Source: Allobosea psychrotolerans
GTDB taxonomy: Bacteria; Pseudomonadota; Alphaproteobacteria; Rhizobiales; Beijerinckiaceae
Assembly (NCBI RefSeq): GCF_002917105.1
Contig: NZ_PQFZ01000015.1
Span: forward strand, 62,001 to 126,000
DNA length: 64,000 nucleotides
Direction: 5' to 3'
Below the pieces are notes generated by a model. It worked only from the letters and a program-made list of their open reading frames with translations. It was not told the origin of the DNA and searched no databases. Made by a program: the position numbers and the translations under genes. Positions 52,260-60,617 of the stretch are shown one piece after another. Positions within the stretch are counted from its first letter, which is position 1. Each line of letters begins with the position of its first letter.

Positions 52260-53777
52260 TCAGGCCGCCCTCGTCGTCGGCTCCGGCAGGGCCGCCAGCG
52301 TATCCATCACCCGCTCGGCCGGGAGCGTGATCGTCACTTCGGTTCCGGCGCGCGGCTTCGATTTCAGGTGGAAGCCGCCGCCATGCAGGTCGATCAGCCC
52401 CTTCACGATCGGCAGGCCGAGGCCTGAGCCCTGCTCGGCCGTCTTGATCGCCAGCGAGCCGCGCCCGAAGGTCTGCAGCACGATCGGGATTTCATCCTCC
52501 GGGATGCCGGGTCCGGTATCGGTGATCGAGACATATTGTCCGCCATTGGCGGTCCAGCCGACCTTGATCGAGATCTCGCCGCCCTGCGGGGTGAACTTGA
52601 TCGCGTTGGAGAGGATGTTCAGCACCACCTGCCGGATCGCCCGCTCATCGGCCCAGACCTTGGGCAGATGCGGTTCGATCGCCTCGCGGATCGTCTGGCC
52701 CTTGGCCTTGGCGCGCAGGTTCAGCATGTGGCGGCAATCATCGGCGATGGCGGCGAGCGAGAGTGCCTCCTCGTTGAGCTCGTATTTGCCGGCCTCGATG
52801 CGCGAGAGATCGAGGATCTCGTTGATCAGCTCGAGCAGATGCTGGCCCGAGCCGTGGATGTCGGCGGAATATTCCTTGTAGGCGGCGTTGGCGTGCCCGC
52901 CGAAAACCTCGTTCTTCATCACCTCCGAGAAGCCCAGGATCGCGTTGAGCGGCGTGCGCAGCTCATGGCTCATCGTGGCGAGGAAGCGTGATTTGGCGAG
53001 GTTGGCTTCCTCCGCCTTGCGCCGGGCCTCGTCGGAATTGGCGGTCGCAGTTTCCAGCTCCGCGATCAGCGCGTCCTTTTCGGCGCGGAATTCGATTGTG
53101 GAAACCGAGCTGGCATAGAGCCGGTTGGCCAGGAAGATGAAGAAGAACTGGGCGGACGCCGCCATCAGCGCCATCGTCACGCTGTCGATATCGTTGCGAC
53201 CCCAGAAGAACAGGCCGATGCCGACGGTGATCGGCAGCAGCCCGGCATAGACCGCGATCGGAATCGAGGCCGACAGCATCACAGTCAGCGCGCTGACGAT
53301 CAGCAGGGTCGTGGTGACGAAGACCTTGGCCCCAGGCGCGCCGCTCTGCGCGAACAGCAGCAGGATCAGGGACCAGGTGAAGCCATGGACCCCTTCCGCC
53401 AGGGCGAAGAGACGGCGCCACAGCTTGATCCGGACATCGCCGGTCTCCTGCGCGAGGAAACGCCGGCACAGGATCACGATCACCAGCGAGCTGAGGATGA
53501 CGGCGCCGACCCAGGGCGCGACCCTGTAGACGGGTATCCACAGGCAGGCCGCCGCCGCGATGCAAAGCGCCAGCACCAGCGTGCCGGCGGTGCCGTTCAT
53601 GCGGTATTGTGCGAACAGCCGCAGCAATTCGTAGTCGAAGGCGCGCTCGAGCCCGGTCGAGGAGGTCAGCCGCTCGCGCACCGACTTGACCTCGCGCGTG
53701 ACGAGCTTGCGGCGCGCCAATGCGTTCGGGTCGGGCCCACGCCCGCGTTGCACCTGTTCAGCCGTGACTTCCGCCAT
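52260..53777 (-). CDS. Membrane histidine kinase of the PdhS/PleC-like group
   Basis: 505 residues from ATG 53777; a GTG at 53819 would add 14. A cytoplasmic N terminus (PDPNALARRKLVTREVKSVR) leads to six or seven membrane segments (residues about 65-220), then a coiled linker. The H-box is FLATMSHELRTPLNAILGFS; the N, G1, F and G2 boxes are VVLNILSNAIKFTPQGGEIS, DTGPGIP, FGRGS and GSGLGLPIVKGLIDLHGGGF. The FGRGSLAIKTAEQGSGLGLP stretch is close to PleC/PdhS kinases of the CtrA/DivK network. No response regulator lies next to it. Confidence 0.85.
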   Translation of the reverse strand: MAEVTAEQVQRGRGPDPNALARRKLVTREVKSVRERLTSSTGLERAFDYELLRLFAQYRMNGTAGTLVLALCIAAAACLWIPVYRVAPWVGAVILSSLVIVILCRRFLAQETGDVRIKLWRRLFALAEGVHGFTWSLILLLFAQSGAPGAKVFVTTTLLIVSALTVMLSASIPIAVYAGLLPITVGIGLFFWGRNDIDSVTMALMAASAQFFFIFLANRLYASSVSTIEFRAEKDALIAELETATANSDEARRKAEEANLAKSRFLATMSHELRTPLNAILGFSEVMKNEVFGGHANAAYKEYSADIHGSGQHLLELINEILDLSRIEAGKYELNEEALSLAAIADDCRHMLNLRAKAKGQTIREAIEPHLPKVWADERAIRQVVLNILSNAIKFTPQGGEISIKVGWTANGGQYVSITDTGPGIPEDEIPIVLQTFGRGSLAIKTAEQGSGLGLPIVKGLIDLHGGGFHLKSKPRAGTEVTITLPAERVMDTLAALPEPTTRAA

Positions 53778-53863
53778 GATCGGAGCAAAAATGTCCTCGC
53801 CCGGCGGCGCAGGATGCACCGCCGGCTCGCCATCATGGTCGGTAAATCGTTAAGCTCTTCCTG

Positions 53864-54415
53864 ATGGCGCGCTTCGGATTCGGTCGTTTCAGGTCAGGCC
53901 CCTTCGGCTGGCGGCGCGTCAGCCGGCTGGTCGATCTCGTGGTCGCCCTTGGAATCCTTGGTTTATTGGCGATAGCGGGCGCCGTGCTGCAATATCGGCT
54001 CGGGCCTGCTCGTATGCTGACCGGCGCGGCGCAGGCGATCGACGGCGATTCGCTCAGGCTGAATGGCGAGGAATTGCGCCTGGAAGGGCTGGATGCGCCC
54101 GAATATCGCCAGAGCTGCATGACCAAGGCGGGCAGGCCGGTCGATTGCGGACGCAGTGCGCGCCGCGCCCTGGCCGATTTGCTGGTGCGTGGCCTCGTCA
54201 CCTGCGAGATCAGCAAGCTCGATCGCTATGGCCGCGGCCTCGCCCATTGCCGCGTCGGCGAGATCGACATCAACGCCGAGCTGGTACGGCAGGGCCAGGC
54301 GGTCGCCTATGGCGGCTATCGCAATGAGGAAGAGCAGGCGAGGGCGGCCGGGCGCGGGCTCTGGGCGCTCGACTTCGAGCGGCCCGAGACCTGGCGACGG
54401 GAACATCCACGTTAG
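53864..54415 (+). CDS. Membrane-anchored thermonuclease (SNase)-like protein
   Basis: 183 residues. A helix (VDLVVALGILGLLAIAGAVL) anchors the SNase-like domain. The active-site pattern LNGEELRLEGLDAPE keeps the Arg and Glu, and the second Arg is in LDRYGRGLAHC. The C terminus is QAVAYGGYRNEEEQARAAGR with GLWALDF. It is probably a periplasmic or surface nuclease. Its TAG is followed directly by AGCCC and repeat DNA. Confidence 0.85.
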   Translation: MARFGFGRFRSGPFGWRRVSRLVDLVVALGILGLLAIAGAVLQYRLGPARMLTGAAQAIDGDSLRLNGEELRLEGLDAPEYRQSCMTKAGRPVDCGRSARRALADLLVRGLVTCEISKLDRYGRGLAHCRVGEIDINAELVRQGQAVAYGGYRNEEEQARAAGRGLWALDFERPETWRREHPR

Positions 54416-54432
54416 AGCCCGTTTGGAACCTC

Positions 54433-54556
54433 CAGCCCTCATCCTGAGGAGCCGCGTCAGCGGCGTCTCGAAGGATGCTCCAGATGGTTCCGGAGCCTCC
54501 CGGAGCATCCTTCGAGACGCCATTCCCAAGGGAATGGCTCCTGAGGATGAGGGCTG
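54433..54556. repeat. Palindromic intergenic repeat, family B
   Basis: CAGCCCTCATCCTGAGGAGC at one end pairs with GGCTCCTGAGGATGAGGGCTG-like sequence at the other, and GCGTCTCGAAGGATGCTCC pairs with GGAGCATCCTTCGAGACGC. An outer CCGTTTGG/CCAAACGG pair extends the stem. Same family as 42627-42745. Confidence 0.8.
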
Positions 54557-54579
54557 AGGGAATTCCCAAACGGTGTCTT

Positions 54580-54628
54580 AGAGCGTTGCTACGAGAGCCG
54601 GCATCGGTTTTTCTCGAGGGCAATGCTC
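54580..54628. repeat. Palindromic intergenic repeat, family A (degenerate)
   Basis: Starts AGAGCGTTGCTACGAGAGCC and continues GGCATCGGTTTTTCTCGAG, ending CAATGCTC. It follows the family B unit at once. Confidence 0.5.
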
Positions 54629-54668
54629 GACGGCGGCCTTACGAGATCTCGTTGAACTTCGCGGTGTT

Positions 54669-55196
54669 TCAGCCGAGAGCCCTGATCGCAGTCTCGATCG
54701 GTATGAACATCGTCCTGCTCTCCGCGGGGAATTCAACAAAATCGAAACGCGTGTAGAAGGCCGCGGCACTGTCATCGATAGCGTGCACGAGGACGCCTCG
54801 CACGCCGATGATTTTGGAGGTTTGGATTGCCCGAAGAAGAGCGTCCTTCAGAAGGCCGGCACCGATACCCTGTCGCTCGTGAGTTTTGCACACCGCCAAG
54901 CGACCAAGGACGATCATCGGCACGGGATCCGGGCTGTTTCTCCGCAGCTTTCCAGGCGCTGCCCCCAATCTGACGGAGGCGCTCGAAATGCAGTAGTAGC
55001 CCACGACGAGATTGCGCTCGGCGCAGACATATGTGCGGCTGGTTTGCCCTTCGCTTTTCACAGCGCGAGCCTTCAGCCAATCGTCGAGGGCATCGTGGCC
55101 GCAGGCGAACCGGCTGAGATCGTGATGAGAGGTGATGGGGCTCGGGGGCGAAAGACCGCTCCCGAACTTCGTCGATATGTTCGTCACGTCTCCCAT
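54669..55196 (-). CDS. GNAT-type toxin of a toxin-antitoxin pair (TacT/AtaT-like)
   Basis: 175 residues. It opens with a short lead, then ITSHHDLSRFACGHDALDDW and LKARAVKSEGQTSRTYVCAE, the usual TacT-like start. The acetyl-CoA site is VCKTHERQGIGAGLLKDALL, and FYTRFDFVEFP ends the fold. TacT-type toxins acetylate the amino group of charged tRNAs and stop translation. Its start lies within the end of the DUF1778 antitoxin gene (13-base overlap), the classical arrangement. Confidence 0.85.
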   Translation of the reverse strand: MGDVTNISTKFGSGLSPPSPITSHHDLSRFACGHDALDDWLKARAVKSEGQTSRTYVCAERNLVVGYYCISSASVRLGAAPGKLRRNSPDPVPMIVLGRLAVCKTHERQGIGAGLLKDALLRAIQTSKIIGVRGVLVHAIDDSAAAFYTRFDFVEFPAESRTMFIPIETAIRALG

Positions 55197-55489
55197 GGGG
55201 ATTTCTCGGCGAACAGTCTCTTCAGTCGTGAGCTGGGCGGCGGCGGATTGTCGAGGACATCCATAAACGCTTCGAACTGCGCCTCGTTCAGAGAGAACAG
55301 CTTCTGATCGATCAAGACATCGATCGCGTGCTGCTTCGCACTCTCCAGCATGAACTCCGTACGCGTTTTCCCGACGACATTTGCAGCGGTGTCGATGAGA
55401 TCTCGTGTCTGCCGGGGTACTCTCAGGTTTATCGTCGTCGTCTTCGTTTCCGATGCCGGTCGCTTCTCGACAGATGCGGCGGGTGGCAT
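55184..55489 (-). CDS. DUF1778 (TacA-like) antitoxin
   Basis: 101 residues from ATG 55489. A ribbon-helix-helix domain is formed by TTINLRVPRQTRDLIDTAAN and VVGKTRTEFMLESAKQHAID; the C-terminal toxin-binding part is FSLNEAQFEAFMDVLDNPPP. It neutralises the GNAT toxin and represses the operon. An in-frame ATG at 55579 is an alternative start, but lacks homology before the RHH domain. Confidence 0.85.
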   Translation of the reverse strand: MPPAASVEKRPASETKTTTINLRVPRQTRDLIDTAANVVGKTRTEFMLESAKQHAIDVLIDQKLFSLNEAQFEAFMDVLDNPPPPSSRLKRLFAEKSPWET

Positions 55490-55650
55490 TCTCAGGGTTC
55501 CATTCTCTCCGGGTTGATCGCGCTTTGCTGCGCGGGTTGATCGATCTGCCAATCGGTCACCCCGGAGTTGATAAGCCATACTCGTATCCACATCGTCAAC
55601 ACAGATAACGCCGCATGCGCATTGAAGAGTGATTTCAGCTTGAGTTGCAC

Positions 55651-55741
55651 CGTCATGGCGAGGAGCAAAGCGACGAGGCAATCCACGGACGCCAGAGCTC
55701 GACGACCTTTGGATTGCTTCGGCTTGACGCTCGCAATGACG
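55651..55741. repeat. Palindromic intergenic repeat, family D
   Basis: CGTCATGGCGAGGAGCAAAG is answered by CGCTCGCAATGACG, and GCAATCCA by TGGATTGC. The rest of 55490-56084 shows no gene; the promoter of the MarR gene is at its end. Confidence 0.72.
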
Positions 55742-56018
55742 GTCTGGATGGTCGCGATCGAGCCGAGCATCCCCAAGCCCACCCAGGATCCAGCGCCTGC
55801 GCCGGGCTCAACAGGTCCGGCGAGGATCGTGACGCACCGACGCCAAGGAGACGCGACGAGGGCCGGATCTCGCCCAGGAAACAGGGTACACTCTTCTTTC
55901 TGGTCGGCTGCCTGCGGCGCGGAGACCCGGTTCTGGCCAGAATTGCCAATTTTTTGGATCAATTTTGCCATATGCAGCGGCGCCTCGGTAGAAAATCACC
56001 ATTGACGCCCTCTTTCGA

Positions 56019-56034
56019 ATAGTGTGCACTCTAT
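56019..56034 (+). promoter_or_regulatory. Pseudo-palindrome ATAGTGTGCACTCTAT, probable MarR operator
   Basis: Fourteen of its sixteen positions obey two-fold symmetry. It stands 51 bases before the MarR start, next to TTGACG (56002-56007) and TATAAA (56033-56038). Assignment to the MarR product is inference. Confidence 0.5.
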
Positions 56035-56084
56035 AAATCGAAGACTTCAAAAGTGCCTGTGTCTCCCCCAGCGGAAGGACTCGC

Positions 56085-56585
56085 ATGCTCGCGTCAGGAC
56101 AGTCGGGACCGGCGCAAAAAGCCGTCGAGAACAAAGTCGCTGCCGAGAACGCGGCCTGCGCGGCGCTGCCTGAGCCCTACGACGTCACCGAGCAGATCGG
56201 CTACCTGCTGCGGCGCGCCTATCACCGGCATCTCGCGATCTTCCAGGAGCATATCGGCGACCCGCAGATGACCGCGGTCCAGTTCGCGACTTTGTGCGCC
56301 CTCGCGCGCCAGGGCCAGGCCTCCCAGAAGGATCTCATCGCCGCCACCGCGATCGACCAGGGCACGATACGCGGCATTCTCGAGCGCCTGCACGCGCGCG
56401 GCTGCATCACCCTCGACAAGGACCCGCAGGACGCCCGCAAGGTTCTGGTCGCGATCACGCCGGCGGGGCGGGCCCTGCTCGACGAGATGATCCCCCGGGC
56501 GCGCGACATCACGCACCGCACCTTGGCGGAGCTCAATCCCGCCGAACAGGTGGCGGCGATCTTCGTTCTCAGGAAAATGTTCTGA
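56085..56585 (+). CDS. MarR-family transcriptional regulator
   Basis: 166 residues; GGAAGGACTCGC precedes the ATG. A Glu/Ala-rich lead of about 30 residues precedes YDVTEQIGYLLRRAYHRHLA. The winged helix is ARQGQASQKDLIAATAIDQG, TIRGILERLHARGCITLDKD and DARKVLVAITPAGRALLDEM. Similar MarR proteins (NicR, BpsR) control nicotinate catabolism in other proteobacteria; that likeness is from memory of sequence style and not a search. It heads the nadC operon. Confidence 0.87.
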   Translation: MLASGQSGPAQKAVENKVAAENAACAALPEPYDVTEQIGYLLRRAYHRHLAIFQEHIGDPQMTAVQFATLCALARQGQASQKDLIAATAIDQGTIRGILERLHARGCITLDKDPQDARKVLVAITPAGRALLDEMIPRARDITHRTLAELNPAEQVAAIFVLRKMF

Positions 56586-56621
56586 CCCGCAATCCGTTCG
56601 CATCATCGTGAGGCAAGACGC

Positions 56622-57458
56622 ATGTATGACCGCTTCTCCGCACTTCGCATGGTCGACCTCTGGCTGGCGGAGGACATCGGTTTCTTCGACCTGACGGCCC
56701 AGCTGATGATCGATCCCAAGGCCCGGGCGACCTTTCACATGAATGCGCGCGAGCCGATCACGGTTGCCGGCATCGAGGTCGCCGCCGCCGTCTTCACGCG
56801 CTACGAGCCGTCCTGCCAGGTGGAGCTGAAGGTCGAGGACGGGCAGGCCGTCGACAAGGGCGCGGTGCTGATGATCGTCAGCGGGCCGGCACAGGCGCTC
56901 CTCACCGCCGAGCGCGTGGCGCTCAACATCGTCCAGCGCCTGTCGGGCATCGCGACCGAGACCGCGAAATACGTCGCCGCCATCGCCCACACCAAGGCGC
57001 GCCTGCTCGACACCCGCAAGACGACGCCGGGCCTGCGGATGCTGGAGAAACATGCCGCCGCCTGCGGCGGCTCGCTCAACCACCGGCTCGGCCTCGACAA
57101 TGGCGTGATGCTCAAGGACAACCACATCGCGGTCTGCGGCAGCATCACCGAAGCGGTTCGGCGGGCGAAGCTGAAGGTTCCGGCGCTGACCAAGATCGAG
57201 GTCGAATGCGACCGGCTGGAGCAGGTCCGCGAGGCGCTGGCCGCTGGCGCCGATGTGATCATGCTCGACAACATGGCGATCCCGGCAATGCGCGAGGCCG
57301 TTCTCTTCGTCGATGGCCGGGCGGCGCTGGAGGCTTCGGGCGGGATCAGGCTCGATACCATCGCGGCGATCGCCGAGACCGGCGTCGACTACGTCTCGAC
57401 GAGCCGGCCGCTGCAATCGGCGCCGGCGGTCGATATCGGCCTCGACGAGCCGCGCTGA
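56622..57458 (+). CDS. nadC: Nicotinate-nucleotide pyrophosphorylase (quinolinate phosphoribosyltransferase)
   Basis: 278 residues. It begins with the N-terminal domain WLAEDIGFFDLTAQLMIDPK and MNAREPITVAGIEVAAAVFT. The catalytic alpha/beta barrel has ALNIVQRLSGIATETAKYVA, the PRPP- and quinolinate-binding LLDTRKTTPGLRMLEK, then NHRLGLDNGVMLKDNHIAVC, the KIEVECDRLEQ motif and EASGGIRLDTI. All the Arg and Lys residues expected for quinolinate decarboxylating transfer are present. nadA and nadB are not adjacent, which is unusual for a biosynthetic copy and favours salvage. It is 36 bases after the MarR gene and 22 bases before the fusion gene. Confidence 0.92.
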   Translation: MYDRFSALRMVDLWLAEDIGFFDLTAQLMIDPKARATFHMNAREPITVAGIEVAAAVFTRYEPSCQVELKVEDGQAVDKGAVLMIVSGPAQALLTAERVALNIVQRLSGIATETAKYVAAIAHTKARLLDTRKTTPGLRMLEKHAAACGGSLNHRLGLDNGVMLKDNHIAVCGSITEAVRRAKLKVPALTKIEVECDRLEQVREALAAGADVIMLDNMAIPAMREAVLFVDGRAALEASGGIRLDTIAAIAETGVDYVSTSRPLQSAPAVDIGLDEPR

Positions 57459-57480
57459 CGAGGCGGGCGGACGAAACCCG

Positions 57481-59532
57481 ATGAAACCCGGCATTCTCTT
57501 CGTCATTGTTGGTGCGAGCGGTGTCGGGAAGGACACGCTGATCGCCGGTGCGATGACCACTCTTGCGGCGTCGGGCCGCTATGTCGCCTGCCGGCGCGCC
57601 ATCACGCGCCCGGAAGGGCCGGGCGAGGATCACGAGCCCGTCTCTCCCGAAGAGTTCGAACGCCGTGTCGCGGCCGGCGGCTTCCTGCATTGCTGGCAGG
57701 CGCATGGGCTGAGCTATGGGCTGCCGATCCAGCTGCGCGCCGAGCTGGAGGCCGGGCGCCATGTCGTCGCCAATGGCTCGCGCGGGGCCTTGGCGGGGCT
57801 GATCGACGTCGTGCCGCGCCTCGTCGTCGTCGAGATCACGGCGCCGCGCGCAAGGCTGCGCGAGCGCATCCTGGCGCGCGGCCGCGAGAGCGCAGCCGAG
57901 ATCGACCGGCGCCTCGACCGCAGTCCCGATCCGCTGCCGGAGGGGATCGAGCTCCTGACGGTCGCCAATGATGCGAGCGTCGAGGCCGGGATCGAACACC
58001 TTGTCGCAGCAATCGAGACCGCCGCCGCGCGCATGGCGCTGCGCCGCATGCCGATCCATGCGGGGCGCGCGAACATGGCGTTCCTGCCTCAGGAGAGCAG
58101 CGCGGTGCCGGCCGCGACCTATGCCGGCAGCGGGCGCATCGAGCTCATGGCGGCGGGGCGCAGCGTGCGGGCCGCGGTCAGCATGGTCGAGCCGGGCACG
58201 TTTCTCGGCGATGACGAGATCGGCCTCTCGGCCGAGGCCTTCGACGCGCTGGCGCTGCCGGAGGGCCACAGGGTGTCGATCAGGCGCACGCCCACGCCCG
58301 GCAGCCGCGCGCTGCTCTGCCGCAAGATCGATGGCGGGCGCCTCTGCGCCGACGAATACGAGACGCTGTTTCGCGACATCGTCGAGGATCGTTATCCCGA
58401 GAGCGAGGTCTCGGCCTTCCTGGTCAGGACGATCCAGAACCTCGACGATGTCGAGGTCGTCGCCGTGGCGCAGGCGCGCTGCCGCTTCATGGCCAGGATC
58501 GCCTGGGACGCGCCGATCGTCGTCGACAAGCATTCGCTCGGCGGTATTCCCGGCAGCCGCATCACCCTGATCGTGGTCCCGATCGTCGCCGCCCACGGGC
58601 TGCTGATGCCCAAAACCTCGTCGCGCGCCATCACCTCGGCATCGGGCACGGCCGATGCGATGGAAGCCGCCTGCCGGGTCGACCTGACGGCAGCCGATGT
58701 CGCCCGCGTCGTGCACCAGACCGGGGCCTGCATCGCCTGGAACGGCCGGCTCAACCATTCCGCGCTCGACGACGTGGTCAATGCGATCACGCGGCCGCTC
58801 GGCCTCGACAGCAATCGCTGGTCGGTCGCCTCGATCATGTCGAAGAAATGGACTGCGGGATCGACCCATGTCGCGGTCGATTGTCCCTACGGCCCCAACG
58901 CCAAGCTGAAGACCCTGGCTGACGCCCGGGAACTCTGTCGCGTCTTCGAGCTGGTCGGCGCCGGGCTTGGCCTCACCGTGCGCGCGCTGGCCACTGACGG
59001 CAGCAGCGCGATCGGCCGCGGCATCGGGCCAGCCCTGGAACTGCGCGACGTCGGCTTGGTGCTGGATTGCGACCCGGCGGCCCCCAGTGACCTGCGCGAG
59101 AAGGCGCTGACCTTCGCTGCGGAGATCCTGTCCTTCGATCCCGCAATCGGCGATTCCACGCGCGGACGGGCGCAAGCCGAGGCGCTGCTGGCCTCGGGCG
59201 CGGCACGCGACCGCTTCGAGCGCATCGTGGCGGCGCAGGGCCGCACGGCCCGGACCGAGCCTGGTCCGCTGACCCATGTCGTGCGGGCCGCGCAGGCGGG
59301 CCACGTCGCCGCCGTCGACGGCTGGCAACTGGCCGGCGTCGCGCGCAGCGCCGGCGCGCCGGCCGTCAAGGCGGCAGGCATCGATCTTGCGACATCGGTC
59401 GGCCAGCATGTCGCGGCCGGCGGGGCGCTCTACACCATTCACGCGACCGGAGCGGCCGATCTGGACGCGGCCATCGAATTGTCGTCGAGACGATCGGGCA
59501 TCACGCTGAGCGAGGTTTTCGAGACGGTCTGA
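57481..59532 (+). CDS. Fusion of PhnN ribose 1,5-bisphosphate kinase and AMP/thymidine phosphorylase-like enzyme
   Basis: 683 residues. Residues 1-184 are a complete PhnN domain: Walker A FVIVGASGVGKDTLIAGAMT, ARRAITRP-like CRRAITRPEG, then FLHCWQAHGLSYGLPIQLRA and HVVANGSRGALAG. PhnN phosphorylates ribose 1,5-bisphosphate to PRPP. From 185 to 683 is a full-length member of the AMP phosphorylase/thymidine phosphorylase family: MALRRMPIHAGRANMAFLPQ, a linker, DKHSLGGIPGSR (about 350), LLMPKTSSRAITSASGTADA (about 378) and GRLNHSALDDVVNAITRPLG. AMP phosphorylase yields base plus ribose 1,5-bisphosphate, exactly the substrate of PhnN. The start is ATG 57481; longer readings lie in nadC. No binding-protein genes precede it except those of its own operon downstream. 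Confidence 0.85.
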   Translation: MKPGILFVIVGASGVGKDTLIAGAMTTLAASGRYVACRRAITRPEGPGEDHEPVSPEEFERRVAAGGFLHCWQAHGLSYGLPIQLRAELEAGRHVVANGSRGALAGLIDVVPRLVVVEITAPRARLRERILARGRESAAEIDRRLDRSPDPLPEGIELLTVANDASVEAGIEHLVAAIETAAARMALRRMPIHAGRANMAFLPQESSAVPAATYAGSGRIELMAAGRSVRAAVSMVEPGTFLGDDEIGLSAEAFDALALPEGHRVSIRRTPTPGSRALLCRKIDGGRLCADEYETLFRDIVEDRYPESEVSAFLVRTIQNLDDVEVVAVAQARCRFMARIAWDAPIVVDKHSLGGIPGSRITLIVVPIVAAHGLLMPKTSSRAITSASGTADAMEAACRVDLTAADVARVVHQTGACIAWNGRLNHSALDDVVNAITRPLGLDSNRWSVASIMSKKWTAGSTHVAVDCPYGPNAKLKTLADARELCRVFELVGAGLGLTVRALATDGSSAIGRGIGPALELRDVGLVLDCDPAAPSDLREKALTFAAEILSFDPAIGDSTRGRAQAEALLASGAARDRFERIVAAQGRTARTEPGPLTHVVRAAQAGHVAAVDGWQLAGVARSAGAPAVKAAGIDLATSVGQHVAAGGALYTIHATGAADLDAAIELSSRRSGITLSEVFETV

Positions 59533-59627
59533 CCACAGCTCGACTTGCTGACCACGGGTCTTGTCTATCCAACTGCGGCTGCGTCCTCCGCTTCGGAGCA
59601 CGGGCGGCGATTTTCGGGAGAAATCGT

Positions 59628-60617
59628 ATGGTTTTCAAGACAAGCAGCAGCGCTCGATCCCTGGTGGGGGCGCTCGCCTTCGCCGCGACGTCGATCCTGT
59701 CGGGCACGGCCGGCGCGGTCGAAATCTCGATCACGCAATGGGGCGCGAGCCTCTATGGCGCTCCGGTGGCTGTTGCAATCGAGCAGGGCGATTTCAAGAA
59801 GGCCGGCATCGACGTGACCGGCGTGGTTGGCTCGGGTGGCGGCGGCACGAGCGTGCGCAACATCCTGGCGAGCGAGGTGCCCTATGGCGAGGTCGCTACG
59901 GCCGCCGCCCTGGCGGCCGCCAGGCAGGGGCTGCCGATCGTGCTGATCCATTCCGGCACCCGCACGGTCGCCGAGGCCAGCCTGGTGACGATGCCGAACT
60001 CGGAGATCAAGAGCCTCGAGGACCTCGTCGGCAAGAAGGTCGCGATCACCTCGCCGAAATCGACCTCCGAAATGGTCTTCCTGATGGAGTTGGCGGCGAA
60101 GGGCATCGACGCCTCGAAGATCCAGCGCATCGCGTCGGGCGGCTATACTCAGGGGCTGACCATGCTGGAGCAGGGAGCCGTCTCGGCCGCCGTCCTGATC
60201 GAGCCGCTGTCGATCCTGCGCAAGGACCGCTACCGCACGGTGATCGCGGCCAAGGGCCTGCTGCCGGCGATGACGACCTCGGTGGGCATCACCACCCGCG
60301 AATTCGCCAAGGCCAAGCCCGAGCAGCTCAAGGCCCTGATCGCCGGCCGCCGCATGGGCGTGCAGGCGATCTACCGGGCGCCGGAAGCCGCCTCCGACAT
60401 GGTCGCCAGGCAGTTCAACATGGATCCCGGCCTGGCCAAGGTCGCGATGCTGAACATGATCGAGCCGCAGATGTGGAGCGAGGGCGGCTTCAGCACGGCC
60501 GAGCTGAACCGGATCGGCGAGGGCCTCAAGCTCGTCGGCGAGATCTCCGCCTTGCCGGATTGGGGGGCGCTGATCGACCGCTCCTTCCTGCCGGCCGACC
60601 TCAAGGCCGATCAATGA
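59628..60617 (+). CDS. NMT1-type ABC substrate-binding protein of the nadC locus
   Basis: 329 residues. A Sec signal (ARSLVGALAFAATSILSGTA) precedes VEISITQWGASLYGAPVAVA, then VVGSGGGGTSVRNILASEVP and KKVAITSPKSTSEMVFLMEL. It belongs to the NMT1/THI5/SsuA class but differs in sequence from the three paralogs at 2986-10801. GGGAGAAATCGT stands before the ATG. Its stop overlaps the start of the ATPase (ATGA). Confidence 0.85.
   Translation: MVFKTSSSARSLVGALAFAATSILSGTAGAVEISITQWGASLYGAPVAVAIEQGDFKKAGIDVTGVVGSGGGGTSVRNILASEVPYGEVATAAALAAARQGLPIVLIHSGTRTVAEASLVTMPNSEIKSLEDLVGKKVAITSPKSTSEMVFLMELAAKGIDASKIQRIASGGYTQGLTMLEQGAVSAAVLIEPLSILRKDRYRTVIAAKGLLPAMTTSVGITTREFAKAKPEQLKALIAGRRMGVQAIYRAPEAASDMVARQFNMDPGLAKVAMLNMIEPQMWSEGGFSTAELNRIGEGLKLVGEISALPDWGALIDRSFLPADLKADQ

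Noticed and set aside
57346..59601. 751-codon minus-strand frame opposite the PhnN-phosphorylase fusion
   Set aside because: No recognisable domain; the plus strand carries clear catalytic motifs throughout.
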